Source: an uncultured Lachnospiraceae bacterium
Lineage (GTDB): Bacteria; Bacillota; Clostridia; Lachnospirales; Lachnospiraceae
DNA: 64,000 nt
Direction: 5' to 3'
Assembly (NCBI GenBank): GCA_910587155.1
Contig: CAJULA010000002.1
Span: 1-64,000, forward strand
Made by a program: the position numbers and the translations under genes. This document shows, piece by piece, positions 52,313 to 61,569 of this stretch (within the stretch, counting starts at the first letter, position 1; every line of letters starts with the position of its first letter). Under the pieces are notes generated by a model. That model saw only the letters and a program-made list of their open reading frames with translations. It searched no databases and was not told the DNA's origin.

Positions 52313-53125
52313 ATGAAAATGGATATGCACTGTCACACCAAAGAGGGCTCTCTGGACGGAAAAATACCCATAGCCCGTTATATTGCCATGCTGCAGGAAA
52401 ACGGGATCCAGGGCATGCTCGTATCCGACCACAATTCCTACAACGGATACCGCTACTGGAAAAACCACCGGGACGAAATGCCCTCTGATTTTGTCGTGCT
52501 CAAAGGAATTGAATACGATACCATCGACGCAGGCCATATTCTTGTCATCCTTCCCACCGGTGTCAAAGTACCACTGATTGAGCTGCGGGGTATGCCGGTC
52601 AATGTACTGATTGATATCGTCCACCGGCACGGCGGCATCCTGGGGCCGGCTCATCCCTGCGGGGAACGTTTCCTGAGCCTGACCAACAACCGCCGCTTCC
52701 GCAAACAGAAATCCGTCCTCGAACGTTTTGATTTCGTGGAGACTTTCAACTCCTGCGAACCCGCGATCAGCAACGAAGGCGCCCGGCAGCTGGCCGAAGC
52801 TTACAGAAAACCCGGTTTCGGCGGCAGTGATTCCCACCGCCCTGACTGCGTGGGGACAGCCTACACCTGTTTTTCACAAGAGATCCGCTCGGAAACAGAC
52901 CTGATCAATTATATCCTTGCCGGCAATGAGACATCCACCGGAGGCTGCTACTACCATGGCACCACCCGTGAAAAAATCGGCAGGATGAATCAGCTTCTTG
53001 TCTTTTCCTTCTGGTTTTACAACAAAGGATCCGGACTCCTGCGCAGTCATAAACGGACTGCCGCCCTGCGGGCCGACGATGAGACAACCCTCCGGCAGTA
53101 TGAAGAAAGCCGCAACGGAGGATGA
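52313..53125 (+). CDS. PHP-domain metal-dependent phosphoesterase
   Basis: 270 residues with PHP motifs: DMHCHTKEGSLDG at the start, VSDHNSYNGY, LGPAHPCG and GGSDSHRPDCVG, which supply metal-binding histidines and aspartates. The family includes nucleotide and phosphate-ester hydrolases; the substrate is unknown. The ribosome site is weak, and an in-frame ATG two codons later is possible. It is divergent from the Y-like RNAs and ends ten bases from the convergent CmpB-like gene. Confidence 0.85.
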   Translation: MKMDMHCHTKEGSLDGKIPIARYIAMLQENGIQGMLVSDHNSYNGYRYWKNHRDEMPSDFVVLKGIEYDTIDAGHILVILPTGVKVPLIELRGMPVNVLIDIVHRHGGILGPAHPCGERFLSLTNNRRFRKQKSVLERFDFVETFNSCEPAISNEGARQLAEAYRKPGFGGSDSHRPDCVGTAYTCFSQEIRSETDLINYILAGNETSTGGCYYHGTTREKIGRMNQLLVFSFWFYNKGSGLLRSHKRTAALRADDETTLRQYEESRNGG

Positions 53126-53135
53126 GATTGCCGCC

Positions 53136-53927
53136 TCAATGCTCTCTGCCGTGCCCCCGCATATGGTCTCTGGCCGCTTCCTTCAGTTCTTCCATGGACT
53201 CTCTGAATCTGGCTGAGATCATCCCGGGGTTGTCCAAAAGGAGGCGTCTCTTATAAAAATTCAGGCTGCGAAGCTGACGGTGCCGCTCATGCAGTGCCCG
53301 GAATTTTCCATGCAGCTCTTCCCGCTCCTGCGCCAGCGCCTGATCGGCAACTGCAATCAGCACATCCAGACGTTTCTGCATCCGCTCCATCTCCTTCTTG
53401 ATTGCCTGCAGCCCGGAAAGAGCCTCTCTCATATCCAGCGCCGCCTTGAAGGAAAGCGCAAAATCTGCCGAAACATACATGGTCAGCAAAAGGGTCATCC
53501 CCTGCAGGACACCTGCCGGCAGCATTTCCGTAAACCGCTGCACGGGCCTGTGGATCACTTCGGTCATCAGGATGGTCAGAAATCCCCAGGCGATCGTGGA
53601 GCTGAGGCAGATCTGTCCCTGGAAATTCATGAATTTTCCCGAATAATCCCAGTACCGCACACGAAAAAGCGCTTCCGTCACCGTCCCTGTCACATATTCC
53701 AGTAGTGTGGCCCCCACACAGCCCGCCACATAGGTCAGCAGGATATGATCCTGAAACGGTGCGGATACCACAAGCATCATCATGGCCCCGCCGCCGTAGA
53801 TAGGCAGAAAAGGCCCCCGCATAAACCCCCGGTTCACTGCCTGACGGGTACGAAGGGACACATAGGCAGATTCAAAACACCATCCCAGAAAAGAATACAG
53901 ATAAAAGAAAAAAAGAAACTCATACAT
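53136..53927 (-). CDS. Putative ABC-transporter type IV membrane protein (CmpB family)
   Basis: 263 residues: membrane part (about 1-160) with YSFLGWCFESAYVSL, NRGFMRGPFLPIYGGG, EYVTGTVTEALF and WDYSGKFMNFQGQICL, as in PF06541. A charged C-terminal coiled coil follows (about 165-260). Function unknown; some relatives sit with ABC systems. It overlaps the YlmH-like gene by eight bases. Confidence 0.85.
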   Translation of the reverse strand: MYEFLFFFYLYSFLGWCFESAYVSLRTRQAVNRGFMRGPFLPIYGGGAMMMLVVSAPFQDHILLTYVAGCVGATLLEYVTGTVTEALFRVRYWDYSGKFMNFQGQICLSSTIAWGFLTILMTEVIHRPVQRFTEMLPAGVLQGMTLLLTMYVSADFALSFKAALDMREALSGLQAIKKEMERMQKRLDVLIAVADQALAQEREELHGKFRALHERHRQLRSLNFYKRRLLLDNPGMISARFRESMEELKEAARDHMRGHGREH

Positions 53928-54690
53928 AAACGTCTACCGCAATCTTGCATTTTCCCTTTCTCGTCCTGTGAGTCATGCCATGATACAAAAATTTTCCATA
54001 GCCTCTCACAGATATGATATCCCCCTCTTTCGGCGTCCTGCTGCCGTTTTCCTGTATCCTCCCGTTGACAAATACCCTGCGCTCCGAAAACAACCGGCCT
54101 CCCGCCTCCCGCGACAGGCCAAAAACCCGTGCCGTCACACCGTCCAGCCGCTCCGATGCCACAGGATATTCCCGCCTCTCACGGGCGGGCTTCAGATTCT
54201 CCATACCGCCGGTATACCTGCGGCAGGCAACGCTGGTATGCCGTACCTTTGTCAGATGCTCTTCCACATAACCGGCAATCCTTTCTGTACAGTACAGATA
54301 TGCGGTGTGGCCGCGGATCAGAATATCTCCCAGCATACTCCTGTCAAATCCCAGATTCATACAGGCACCAAGAAAATCCCGATGGGTCAGATCCTCCGCA
54401 AATTTCTCCAAAAGCGGCCGAATTTCCAGGCAGACAATGGGAAAGGGCTCCTCATAACCCATCATCTCCTCACTGCCAAACCTTGCCATCTGCCGCTCGC
54501 ATCCTTCATTTCCGCCATAAAGCAGGCAGGGTACATAAGAGATCTCCCGCCGCATACCATATAGCACGTCCTGCTGTGCCATATCCAGAAACCCGGTAAA
54601 ACAATAGAGATTCTGCCTGTAACTTTTTTCTGCCAGTTCCGCAAACCGCCGCTGTAACTGCTGCCTCTCTTTTTCTGTCTGTGCTGTCAT
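53920..54690 (-). CDS. S4-domain RNA-binding protein, YlmH-like
   Basis: 256 residues. The N-terminal half is YlmH-like (LTHRDFLGACMNLGFDRSMLGDILI) and the C-terminal S4 domain reads SREAGGRLFSERRVFVNGRIQENGSRTPKEGDIISVRGYGKF. YlmH-type proteins act on ribosomes, including rescue of stalled large subunits in Bacillus. Unusual here in lying away from a division/ylm cluster. Confidence 0.88.
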   Translation of the reverse strand: MTAQTEKERQQLQRRFAELAEKSYRQNLYCFTGFLDMAQQDVLYGMRREISYVPCLLYGGNEGCERQMARFGSEEMMGYEEPFPIVCLEIRPLLEKFAEDLTHRDFLGACMNLGFDRSMLGDILIRGHTAYLYCTERIAGYVEEHLTKVRHTSVACRRYTGGMENLKPARERREYPVASERLDGVTARVFGLSREAGGRLFSERRVFVNGRIQENGSRTPKEGDIISVRGYGKFLYHGMTHRTRKGKCKIAVDVYV

Positions 54691-54722
54691 AGTCCCACCA
54701 TCTTTCTGTGATGATATCTATT

Positions 54723-55652
54723 CTATGAAAAGTCAATAATCTCCTTCTCCGGTTTCTTACAGGGCTTTACGGAAACGGCGTGAAGTACGGGGCCCTCTCC
54801 TTCATAATCCGCCCAGTATTCAAAGGTCATGGTAGCTTCCACCAAAACCCAGTCCCGCTCATGCAGCCTGTCCGCACCCTCATATTCACAGGCAAAGCCG
54901 AGAAATGCCATATCATCCGCGCAGCAGGTCATGGCCATTCTGCCCGGCACGAAATAATCCGCCGGGAATCCCCGGGGCTTTAAAACCATGGCTGTAAAAA
55001 TCATCTTCTTTCCCAGATAACGCTTGGCATGGTCGAGTGCGTCCAGATAAAAAATGCCATATCCCCTCTCATCCAGTACAAGCGTATCCTGTTGCAAATC
55101 ATAGGGCAGCTCATCCTCCATGATGGCATTGACCTCGCCGTCCGCATCCTCAAAAATAATCTCCGCCTTCTGATTGATGGCTTTCACATTGCGTTTGTAA
55201 TTGCTCAGATCCTGGATTCCATCACAGCGGTTAAAGATAATCATATCAGATCCCCGCAGCATCTCCGCCAGCAGTGACCGCATATTGGTATAATACACGG
55301 GAAAGGTGGAGGCATCTATGGTCGTAATCTGCTGCTCAATTCTCCAGTTGCGGGGCAGCTTCATCTCTTTGAAATTCCACATGCCGTTATATTCGATTAC
55401 GATCCGCTCCGGCCGGTATTTTTTTTCCAGGGCACTCAGCCTCTCCGGTGTAAAATCCTCTTCCTCTTCGATCAGTTCCAGTACGGTGCGGCTGCTCCTA
55501 AGCAGCGCTTCCTCAAATTCCACTTCCCCCTCTTCACACAGGATGAGCAGGGTCTTTCCCCGTATCTGAAAATAAGGCTGCTCCAGTGTATAACGGATAA
55601 ACTCTGACTTCCCGCTTTCCAGAAAGCCATTTATCATAAAAACAGTTTTCAT
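54723..55652 (-). CDS. CobW-type GTPase/metallochaperone-like protein
   Basis: 309 residues with a P-loop INGFLESGKSEFIRY near the N-terminus and a possible base-recognition motif FNRCD. Unlike its neighbour it lacks the CxCC metal motif and the His-rich insert; its C-terminus instead resembles the YcgQ-type domain. It is probably involved in metal or cofactor delivery. The gene lies 26 bases after the classic CobW gene and the two form a pair. Confidence 0.75.
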   Translation of the reverse strand: MKTVFMINGFLESGKSEFIRYTLEQPYFQIRGKTLLILCEEGEVEFEEALLRSSRTVLELIEEEEDFTPERLSALEKKYRPERIVIEYNGMWNFKEMKLPRNWRIEQQITTIDASTFPVYYTNMRSLLAEMLRGSDMIIFNRCDGIQDLSNYKRNVKAINQKAEIIFEDADGEVNAIMEDELPYDLQQDTLVLDERGYGIFYLDALDHAKRYLGKKMIFTAMVLKPRGFPADYFVPGRMAMTCCADDMAFLGFACEYEGADRLHERDWVLVEATMTFEYWADYEGEGPVLHAVSVKPCKKPEKEIIDFS

Positions 55653-55678
55653 TGCGATTCCCTCCGGCCATCCATCCG

Positions 55679-56782
55679 TTACTTTGCAAACAGTTTGTCA
55701 AGCGCCGCTTCGTTCATCTTGGAACCGATCACACAGATCCTGCCGGTCAGATCCGCGCCGCCGCTGCGGATATCCGTCTCACCCGGCACATAATCAAAGT
55801 AAGTCCAGTTTCCCCGGCCATCCGGCAACATGCCTTTGGCGCGCAGGATAAGTCCATACGTAGCTTCCTCTTCCAGCGCCGTCAGACAGCTCTCGATCTC
55901 CTCCCTTGTATAGCAGGCGGAAGTTTCCCTGCCCCAGCTTGTAAAAATTTCGTCCGCATGATGATGGCCGTGATCATGGTCATGACAGCCGCATGTGCAG
56001 TCCGGGCCATGCTCCTTTTCATGGTGATGGCAGTGCGCATGTGCCTCATGTGCTTCCTCATGATGATGGTGTTCATGTCCCCCATGCTCTCCCCCATGAT
56101 GATGGTGTTCATGCTCCCCATGTTCTTCCTCGTGATGGTGCCCGTGCCGGCTTTGTGTCTCCTCCAGCAGCTCCTGCGTCCAGTCGTTTTTCTCTTCCAT
56201 GGCCGCAAGAATCTGCCGCCCGTCCAGCTCTTCCCAGGGTGTCGTAATCACCGTTGCCATCTGATTATGCTCGCGGATGATCTCCAGGGCCCGGGCCGTC
56301 TTTTCCTGACTCACGCTTCCCGTGCGGCTGAGAATGATCAATCCGGCATGTGCAATCTGGTTGAGGAAAAATTCGCCGAAATTTCTGGCATACATTTTGC
56401 ATTTGGAGGCGTCCACCACCGCGACGGCACTGCTCAGAGATACTTCAGCCTCTGTCTTTACGTTCTGCACTGCCCTGATCACATCAGACAGCTTCCCCAC
56501 GCCGGAAGGCTCGATCAGAATCCGCTCCGGGCTATAAGTCTCCAGCACTTCCTGCAGAGAAGCGCCAAAATCTCCCACCAGCGAACAGCAGATACAGCCG
56601 GAATTCATCTCTTTCATCTCCACGCCGGATTCTTTCAGAAATCCGCCGTCAATGCCGATCTCCCCAAACTCATTTTCGATCAGTACCACCTTCGTATCCT
56701 GCAATGCCTCCTCCAGCAGCTTTCTGATCAGTGTCGTCTTGCCGGCTCCCAGAAAGCCGGACACAATATCAATCTTCGTCAT
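55679..56782 (-). CDS. CobW-family GTP-dependent metallochaperone with His-rich insert
   Basis: The start is the ATG at 56782; the open frame extends 45 bases further. The 367-residue product has a P-loop VSGFLGAGKTT, the metal-binding NSGCICCSL near residue 64 and a histidine-rich segment at about residues 180-245 with runs such as HEHHHHGGEHGGHEHHHH. A CobW C-terminal domain follows (YGLILRAKGMLPDGRGNWTYFDYVPG). Members deliver zinc, cobalt or nickel; the nearby cobalamin and heme genes make a metal role plausible (HemB is a zinc enzyme in many bacteria). Confidence 0.88.
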   Translation of the reverse strand: MTKIDIVSGFLGAGKTTLIRKLLEEALQDTKVVLIENEFGEIGIDGGFLKESGVEMKEMNSGCICCSLVGDFGASLQEVLETYSPERILIEPSGVGKLSDVIRAVQNVKTEAEVSLSSAVAVVDASKCKMYARNFGEFFLNQIAHAGLIILSRTGSVSQEKTARALEIIREHNQMATVITTPWEELDGRQILAAMEEKNDWTQELLEETQSRHGHHHEEEHGEHEHHHHGGEHGGHEHHHHEEAHEAHAHCHHHEKEHGPDCTCGCHDHDHGHHHADEIFTSWGRETSACYTREEIESCLTALEEEATYGLILRAKGMLPDGRGNWTYFDYVPGETDIRSGGADLTGRICVIGSKMNEAALDKLFAK

Positions 56783-56808
56783 AAAACATCCCTTCTTCCA
56801 ACAAAACA

Positions 56809-57591
56809 TTAAGGTATCCTGTTCCATTCCGCCAGAATACTCTCCATCGGCAGGCTGGCCGTCTCATCGTCATGGCCCCCTGTAATCATGCCCACACAGT
56901 GTCCATGGACGTCAAAGGTGCCTCCGCCGGACATACCCGGTTTGGCCTTACAGTAATTATATATCATATGCGACCCGAATTCGTCAAAGTAATACCACGG
57001 ATCGGCCACCACGCCTTCGGAAATATTGCTGGCCACACCATCCGTAGAACCAACCATAAAGATCTCGCTTCCTCTGCCAAGCTGTGTATTACAGCCGCTT
57101 TTGACACTGACACTGCGCAGCCTGGCACGTCTTTCATAGGAAAGCTGACTGATATCGGCCAGAATAAAGCCCACATCCACGGAATCAGACAGGTAGAGCC
57201 TTCGGGCAGAGACTTCCGCCCCGTTATAGAGTCTGACCAGGGAAAATTCCTGCCCGGCAAGCTGATGCCTGTTGGAGGCGATCAGCAGGGAGTCTTCCCT
57301 GATTTCCAGAATGATACCGCTTCCCAGCAGATTCCCCGTCCGTATCTGCACCACCGCCGGCATGACATTGCGGATGGACTGGGAGGTATCTCCATTATAA
57401 TTTTCCGCCGTCTCCAGCAGTCCCAGATGGACCAGCCCCAGCCATTCGTCCTCCGGCGTGGTTGTCTGGATCAACGGCCCCAGCGGCTCCCCGGCCGCAC
57501 AAACCTTCCCGACAGGGCAAAGCAACCACACGGCACAGGCAGCCACAGACAGCAGACGATACAGAAGGCCCCTTTTGCACGGGTCATTCAT
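56809..57591 (-). CDS. Secreted trypsin-like serine protease (S1C type)
   Basis: 260 residues with signal peptide (cleavage near KVCA-AGEP). The catalytic residues fit H109 (IASNRHQL), D139 (DSVDVGF) and S221 (GMSGGGTF). No PDZ domain is visible, so it is shorter than HtrA. Its start overlaps the hemB stop by eight bases, so an extracytoplasmic protease is embedded in the tetrapyrrole operon. Substrate unknown. Confidence 0.8.
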   Translation of the reverse strand: MNDPCKRGLLYRLLSVAACAVWLLCPVGKVCAAGEPLGPLIQTTTPEDEWLGLVHLGLLETAENYNGDTSQSIRNVMPAVVQIRTGNLLGSGIILEIREDSLLIASNRHQLAGQEFSLVRLYNGAEVSARRLYLSDSVDVGFILADISQLSYERRARLRSVSVKSGCNTQLGRGSEIFMVGSTDGVASNISEGVVADPWYYFDEFGSHMIYNYCKAKPGMSGGGTFDVHGHCVGMITGGHDDETASLPMESILAEWNRIP

Positions 57592-58549
57592 CCTCCAGCC
57601 ACCCCGCAGCGTCCAGCGCGTGATAGGTAATAATGATATCCGCCCCCGCGCGCTTCATCGCCAGCAGATTTTCCATGACAATACGCCTCTCATCTATCCA
57701 TCCTCTGGCCGCTGCCGCCTTAACCATGGAATATTCGCCGCTCACATTATAGACAGCCATGGGATAATCAAACCGCTCCGCGGCTGCCTTCAGCACATCC
57801 AGATAAGCAAGCCCCGGTTTGACCATCAGGATATCGGCGCCTTCCCCGATATCGGCTTCCATCTCCCGCAATGCCTCTCTGGCATTGGGCGGATCCATCT
57901 GATAGCTGCGTCGGTCCCCAAAGCCCGGCGCCGAGTGTGCCGCATCCCGAAAGGGAGAATAATAGCCGGAAGCATATTTGGCACTGTACGACATAATGGG
58001 CGTATCTCCATATCCCGCTTCATCCAGTCCCCGGCGGATGGCAGCCACCCGGCCGTCCATCATATCAGAGGGCGCGATGACATCCGCCCCGGCCTGTGCC
58101 AGGCTGACGGACATCTTCACAAGCAGAGGCAGTGTTTCGTCATTGAGGATGCGGCTGCCCTCAACCAGACCACAATGCCCATGGGATGTATACTCACACA
58201 GACAGACATCCACAATAATCAGCAGTTCCGGATACGCCTCCTTGAGATATCTGACAGCCCGCTGGGTAATGCCGTCCCTGGCATAGGCCTGGCTCCCCAC
58301 CTCATCTTTGTGGGCGGGGATTCCGAAAAGCAGGATATTGCGCACGCCCCGCGCTTTTATTTTCTCGCATTCCTCAAAAAGCCTGTCGATGGAGTACTGA
58401 CAGATCCCTGGCATGGAATCCACCGGATTGCAGATATTCTCTCCTTCTGCCACAAAGATCGGATAGACAAGCTGCCTTTTGTCAAGTCTTGTCTCCCGCA
58501 CCAGACTCCTGATGGCTTCGCTGCTGCGCAGCCTTCTCATCCTCTTCAT
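57584..58549 (-). CDS. hemB: Porphobilinogen synthase (5-aminolevulinate dehydratase)
   Basis: 321 residues. It joins two 5-aminolevulinate to porphobilinogen. Signature SAKYASGYYSPFRDAAHSAP with one Schiff-base lysine, MDPPNAREALREMEADIGEGADILMVKPG with the second. Start MKRMRRLRSSEAIRSLVRETRL matches the family although it overlaps the end of cobA-hemD by 68 bases; AAAGGA precedes it. Confidence 0.97.
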   Translation of the reverse strand: MKRMRRLRSSEAIRSLVRETRLDKRQLVYPIFVAEGENICNPVDSMPGICQYSIDRLFEECEKIKARGVRNILLFGIPAHKDEVGSQAYARDGITQRAVRYLKEAYPELLIIVDVCLCEYTSHGHCGLVEGSRILNDETLPLLVKMSVSLAQAGADVIAPSDMMDGRVAAIRRGLDEAGYGDTPIMSYSAKYASGYYSPFRDAAHSAPGFGDRRSYQMDPPNAREALREMEADIGEGADILMVKPGLAYLDVLKAAAERFDYPMAVYNVSGEYSMVKAAAARGWIDERRIVMENLLAMKRAGADIIITYHALDAAGWLEDE

Positions 58550-60176
58550 ATCGCATCGTCCTTTCTGTGTATGATAATCCCCGGCCCGTCAGGGACTGCC
58601 CCTCCCGCAGCCCCAGGCGGTCCCTGATGACCGCTTCTGTCAGTCCCCGGGCCGTAAACGTCTGCGGGATCAAACACGCCTGACATCCCGCCTCTGCAAG
58701 TGCACGGGCCGTCAGAGCACCAATCGCGCATACCGTTACCCCCTGTAATACCTCTGTCTCAAAAATATGAGGATTTTCCCTGCAAAATGCCGTCACTCCG
58801 GAGGTACTGGCAAAAACAAGATAAGACAGTGTCCGCAGCTGCCCGGAAGAACAGCAGGCACCGGCCAGTGTCCTGTATGCATGGATCCGCACGGTTTCTA
58901 TCCCCGCTTCCAAGAGCCTATCCTCCAGCACCGGATTTCCCTCCCGAGCCTGCCAGAGCAGCACCTTATCACACCCCGCCTGCAGGCGGCTCAAAAGCGC
59001 CTGCGCCAGATGCTGTGCCGTAAAAACTTCCGGTATCAGATCCGGATAAATCCCCCGCTCTTCAAATACCTTTGCCGTGCCGCTGCCGATCACCGCAATC
59101 CGCAGATGCGCCAGCAGACGCACGTCCCAATGTCTCTCTGTCAGCAGACGGAAAAAATACGCCGCACCATTGGCACTGGTAAAGACCGCCCAGGTAAAAC
59201 CATCAGGCCACTCCAAACCGCTCACGGCCTCTTCCTCCATCTCTGTCATGATGGGCTGTACCCAGAGAGTTTCCGCTCCGGCTTCTCCAAACAGACCGGT
59301 AAACTTCTCCGTCAGATGCCTGGTGCCCACCAGTCCCACCCGGACACCTTCCAGGGGCAGGCGACTCTCACAGCGCAGAGAAAGCGCCGCCGTCTCTCCG
59401 AACACAATCATGGCAGGCGATGCGACCCGGGCCCTTCTGACGTTCTCCCCGATATCCGACAGCGTCCCCCGGATGATCCTCTCATCATAGCGGCTGCCGT
59501 TTGCGATCACCGCAGCCGGAAGATCAGGCGCCCTGCCCGACTCTACAAGCAGCCTGCAGATCATGGGCAGCGCGTTAAGTCCCATCAGAAATACGAGCGT
59601 CCCTTCCGCTTCTTTCAGATTCCCGATCTGTCGGCGCAGACTCTCTTCCTGTTCTCTTTCCCCGCCGTCCGCCGTATGCCCGGTGATGACATGGAAAGAA
59701 CGACTGATCTGCCGGTGCGTCACCGGGATGCCTGCCAGTTCCGGCACCGCCACGGCACTGCTCACGCCAGGCACGAGACTGAAGGGGATATGTGCCGCCA
59801 TCAGGCACTCCGCTTCCTCTCCGCCACGTCCAAACACAAAAGGATCGCCGCCTTTCAGACGTACCACCTGCCGTCCGGCAAGTGCGCGCTCCACCAAAAG
59901 CCGGTTAATCTCCTCCTGCTTCCAGCCATGGCTTCCGGCCTGCTTGCCCACATAGATCCGCTCACAGTCTTTTGTTACCTCTGCTAACAATTCTTCCCCG
60001 CTCAGCCGGTCATATACAACCGTATCGCAGCGGCGCAGCAGCCGCAGGCCGGCAACCGTGATCAGATCCCGCCGCCCCGGCCCGGCGCCCACCAGATACA
60101 CATGCCCCGCCGTCTTAGCTTTCTCTTTTTTATTATGCTTTCTGTTTCCCTCTGTCATACCCCTGTCCATGTACAA
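58482..60176 (-). CDS. cobA-hemD: Uroporphyrinogen-III C-methyltransferase/synthase fusion
   Basis: 564 residues joining two enzymes. The N-terminal SUMT part (about 25-265) has VYLVGAGPGRRDLITVAGLR, VVRLKGGDPFVFGRGGEEAE and LVPGVSSAVAVPELAGIPVTHR; it methylates uroporphyrinogen III to precorrin-2. The C-terminal HemD part (about 280-535) closes hydroxymethylbilane to uroporphyrinogen III (VFTSANGAAYFF, FASTSGVTAF). The fusion is common in Clostridia. Order follows hemC. Confidence 0.95.
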   Translation of the reverse strand: MYMDRGMTEGNRKHNKKEKAKTAGHVYLVGAGPGRRDLITVAGLRLLRRCDTVVYDRLSGEELLAEVTKDCERIYVGKQAGSHGWKQEEINRLLVERALAGRQVVRLKGGDPFVFGRGGEEAECLMAAHIPFSLVPGVSSAVAVPELAGIPVTHRQISRSFHVITGHTADGGEREQEESLRRQIGNLKEAEGTLVFLMGLNALPMICRLLVESGRAPDLPAAVIANGSRYDERIIRGTLSDIGENVRRARVASPAMIVFGETAALSLRCESRLPLEGVRVGLVGTRHLTEKFTGLFGEAGAETLWVQPIMTEMEEEAVSGLEWPDGFTWAVFTSANGAAYFFRLLTERHWDVRLLAHLRIAVIGSGTAKVFEERGIYPDLIPEVFTAQHLAQALLSRLQAGCDKVLLWQAREGNPVLEDRLLEAGIETVRIHAYRTLAGACCSSGQLRTLSYLVFASTSGVTAFCRENPHIFETEVLQGVTVCAIGALTARALAEAGCQACLIPQTFTARGLTEAVIRDRLGLREGQSLTGRGLSYTERTMRYEEDEKAAQQRSHQESGAGDKT

Positions 60177-60186
60177 TAACCTGCCG

Positions 60187-61059
60187 TCACAAAGTCAGTA
60201 TCCTTTCCGCCAGTTCCTCTCCCAGCCGTTCACCGTCATCTGCCGTAGAGGCGCCGCTGACACGGGTGTACCATGGCTTTCCTTCCCGCCAGTAAGCCGC
60301 CGTCATGTGGAGGATATTTCCCCGGCAGCTGGAATACGCGGCAACGGGCTGACGACAGTCCGCTCCCACGGCCCGCAGATATGCCCGCTCCGCCGCGAAG
60401 CAGGCCATTGTCTCCCGGTCGCTGACCGCTTCCAAAAGTTCTCCAAAAGGCGTGTCTCTCCTGCACTGTGCGGCAATGATCCCCTGCGTCGGCGCAGGCA
60501 GAAATTCCTCCAGACTCAGCTCTGTTAGTTCATAAGAAGATAAAGACAGCCCCGAAAGCCGCTCCAGCCCGGCAGCTGCCAGAATCAGCCCGTCCACCTC
60601 TCCCTCCTGCAGTTTTTTCAGTCTCGTCCCGACATTCCCCCGCACAGGTTTTGTCTCATACCCAAGATAAGTACGAACCTGCCACGCGCGCCGCAGACTG
60701 GAGGTCCCTATCACGGCATGCTCTCCGGGCACGCCTCCCCGCAATGTCACCAGCACATCCCCCGGACTGCCCCTTGTCAGCACGGCCCCTACCGTCAGCT
60801 CCCCGGGGATTTCGGCCGGCATATCCTTACCGCTGTGAACCGCCACATCTATCTCCCCGGCCATCAGTGCCTTCTCAAACACCGAGATAAACATCCCCTT
60901 GCCGTCAAGTTCATAGAGAGGCCTGTCCAGTATGACATCGCCCATTGTACTCATCGGCGTCAGTTCATACCGGATATCGGGGGCCACGGCTCTGCATGCC
61001 TCCAGAAACATCTCCGCCTGTGCCAGCGCGAGAGGGCTTTTCCTTGTACCGATCCGCAT
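60187..61059 (-). CDS. hemC: Hydroxymethylbilane synthase (porphobilinogen deaminase)
   Basis: 290 residues from the ATG at 61059 with GAGGAG nine bases upstream; a GTG at 61080 is an alternative that overlaps the previous gene. It polymerises four porphobilinogen. RIGTRKSPLALAQAEM at the start, HSGKDMPAEIPGELTVGAVL for cofactor and substrate binding, then ERAYLRAVGADCRQPVAAY with the dipyrromethane-binding cysteine. Confidence 0.97.
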   Translation of the reverse strand: MRIGTRKSPLALAQAEMFLEACRAVAPDIRYELTPMSTMGDVILDRPLYELDGKGMFISVFEKALMAGEIDVAVHSGKDMPAEIPGELTVGAVLTRGSPGDVLVTLRGGVPGEHAVIGTSSLRRAWQVRTYLGYETKPVRGNVGTRLKKLQEGEVDGLILAAAGLERLSGLSLSSYELTELSLEEFLPAPTQGIIAAQCRRDTPFGELLEAVSDRETMACFAAERAYLRAVGADCRQPVAAYSSCRGNILHMTAAYWREGKPWYTRVSGASTADDGERLGEELAERILTL

Positions 61060-61072
61060 AACCGTCCGCTCC

Positions 61073-61567
61073 TCACTCACGCCTTATCCCATCCTTTCCG
61101 ATCCCGGCAATCCACTGCGGCAGCACGGCTTCCAGCTTCCTGCGAAGCTGCGACGCCAGCCTGGGCGAGCTGCCGGAGGTGCTCACGCCTACGGCGATTT
61201 CTCCCTCCAGGCACCAGGCCGGGAAGAAAAAGCTGCACTCTTCCCGGCAGTCCGCAACATTGACCGGAATCCCGGCTTCTTTGCAGTAAGCCGCAATCAC
61301 ATTATTGACACGCCGGTCATCCGTAGCGGCAACCACGGCTGCCCAGGGCTGCGCCTGCAAGTCTTCTTCCCGAAAACCGCGCCTTATTCTGTGCAGCTTC
61401 TGATCCGCGCTGCGGCTGCCTGCAGGTCTGGCAAACGACATTGCCACCATCGTCACATCAGCGCCAAAAGCCAGCAGGCCGTCACATTTGCGAAAGGCCA
61501 CCCGCCCGCCACCCACGATCAGACAGGGCCTTCCTTCTAATGAAACAAACATGGGAAAATATGCCAT
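61073..61567 (-). CDS. Precorrin-2 dehydrogenase/sirohydrochlorin ferrochelatase-like protein
   Basis: 164 residues, Met8/CysG N-terminal type. NAD-binding motif CLIVGGGRVAFRKCDGLLAFGADVTMV at the start, then WAAVVAATDDRRVNNVIAAYC. It oxidises precorrin-2 to sirohydrochlorin and may insert iron to form siroheme. It is short for the family, with the C-terminal region reduced. It lies two bases from hemA. Confidence 0.88.
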   Translation of the reverse strand: MAYFPMFVSLEGRPCLIVGGGRVAFRKCDGLLAFGADVTMVAMSFARPAGSRSADQKLHRIRRGFREEDLQAQPWAAVVAATDDRRVNNVIAAYCKEAGIPVNVADCREECSFFFPAWCLEGEIAVGVSTSGSSPRLASQLRRKLEAVLPQWIAGIGKDGIRRE

Positions 61568-61569
61568 TC

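Noticed and set aside
52250..52837. Minus-strand frame of 195 codons
   Set aside because: Antisense to the PHP gene, whose metal motifs are clear.
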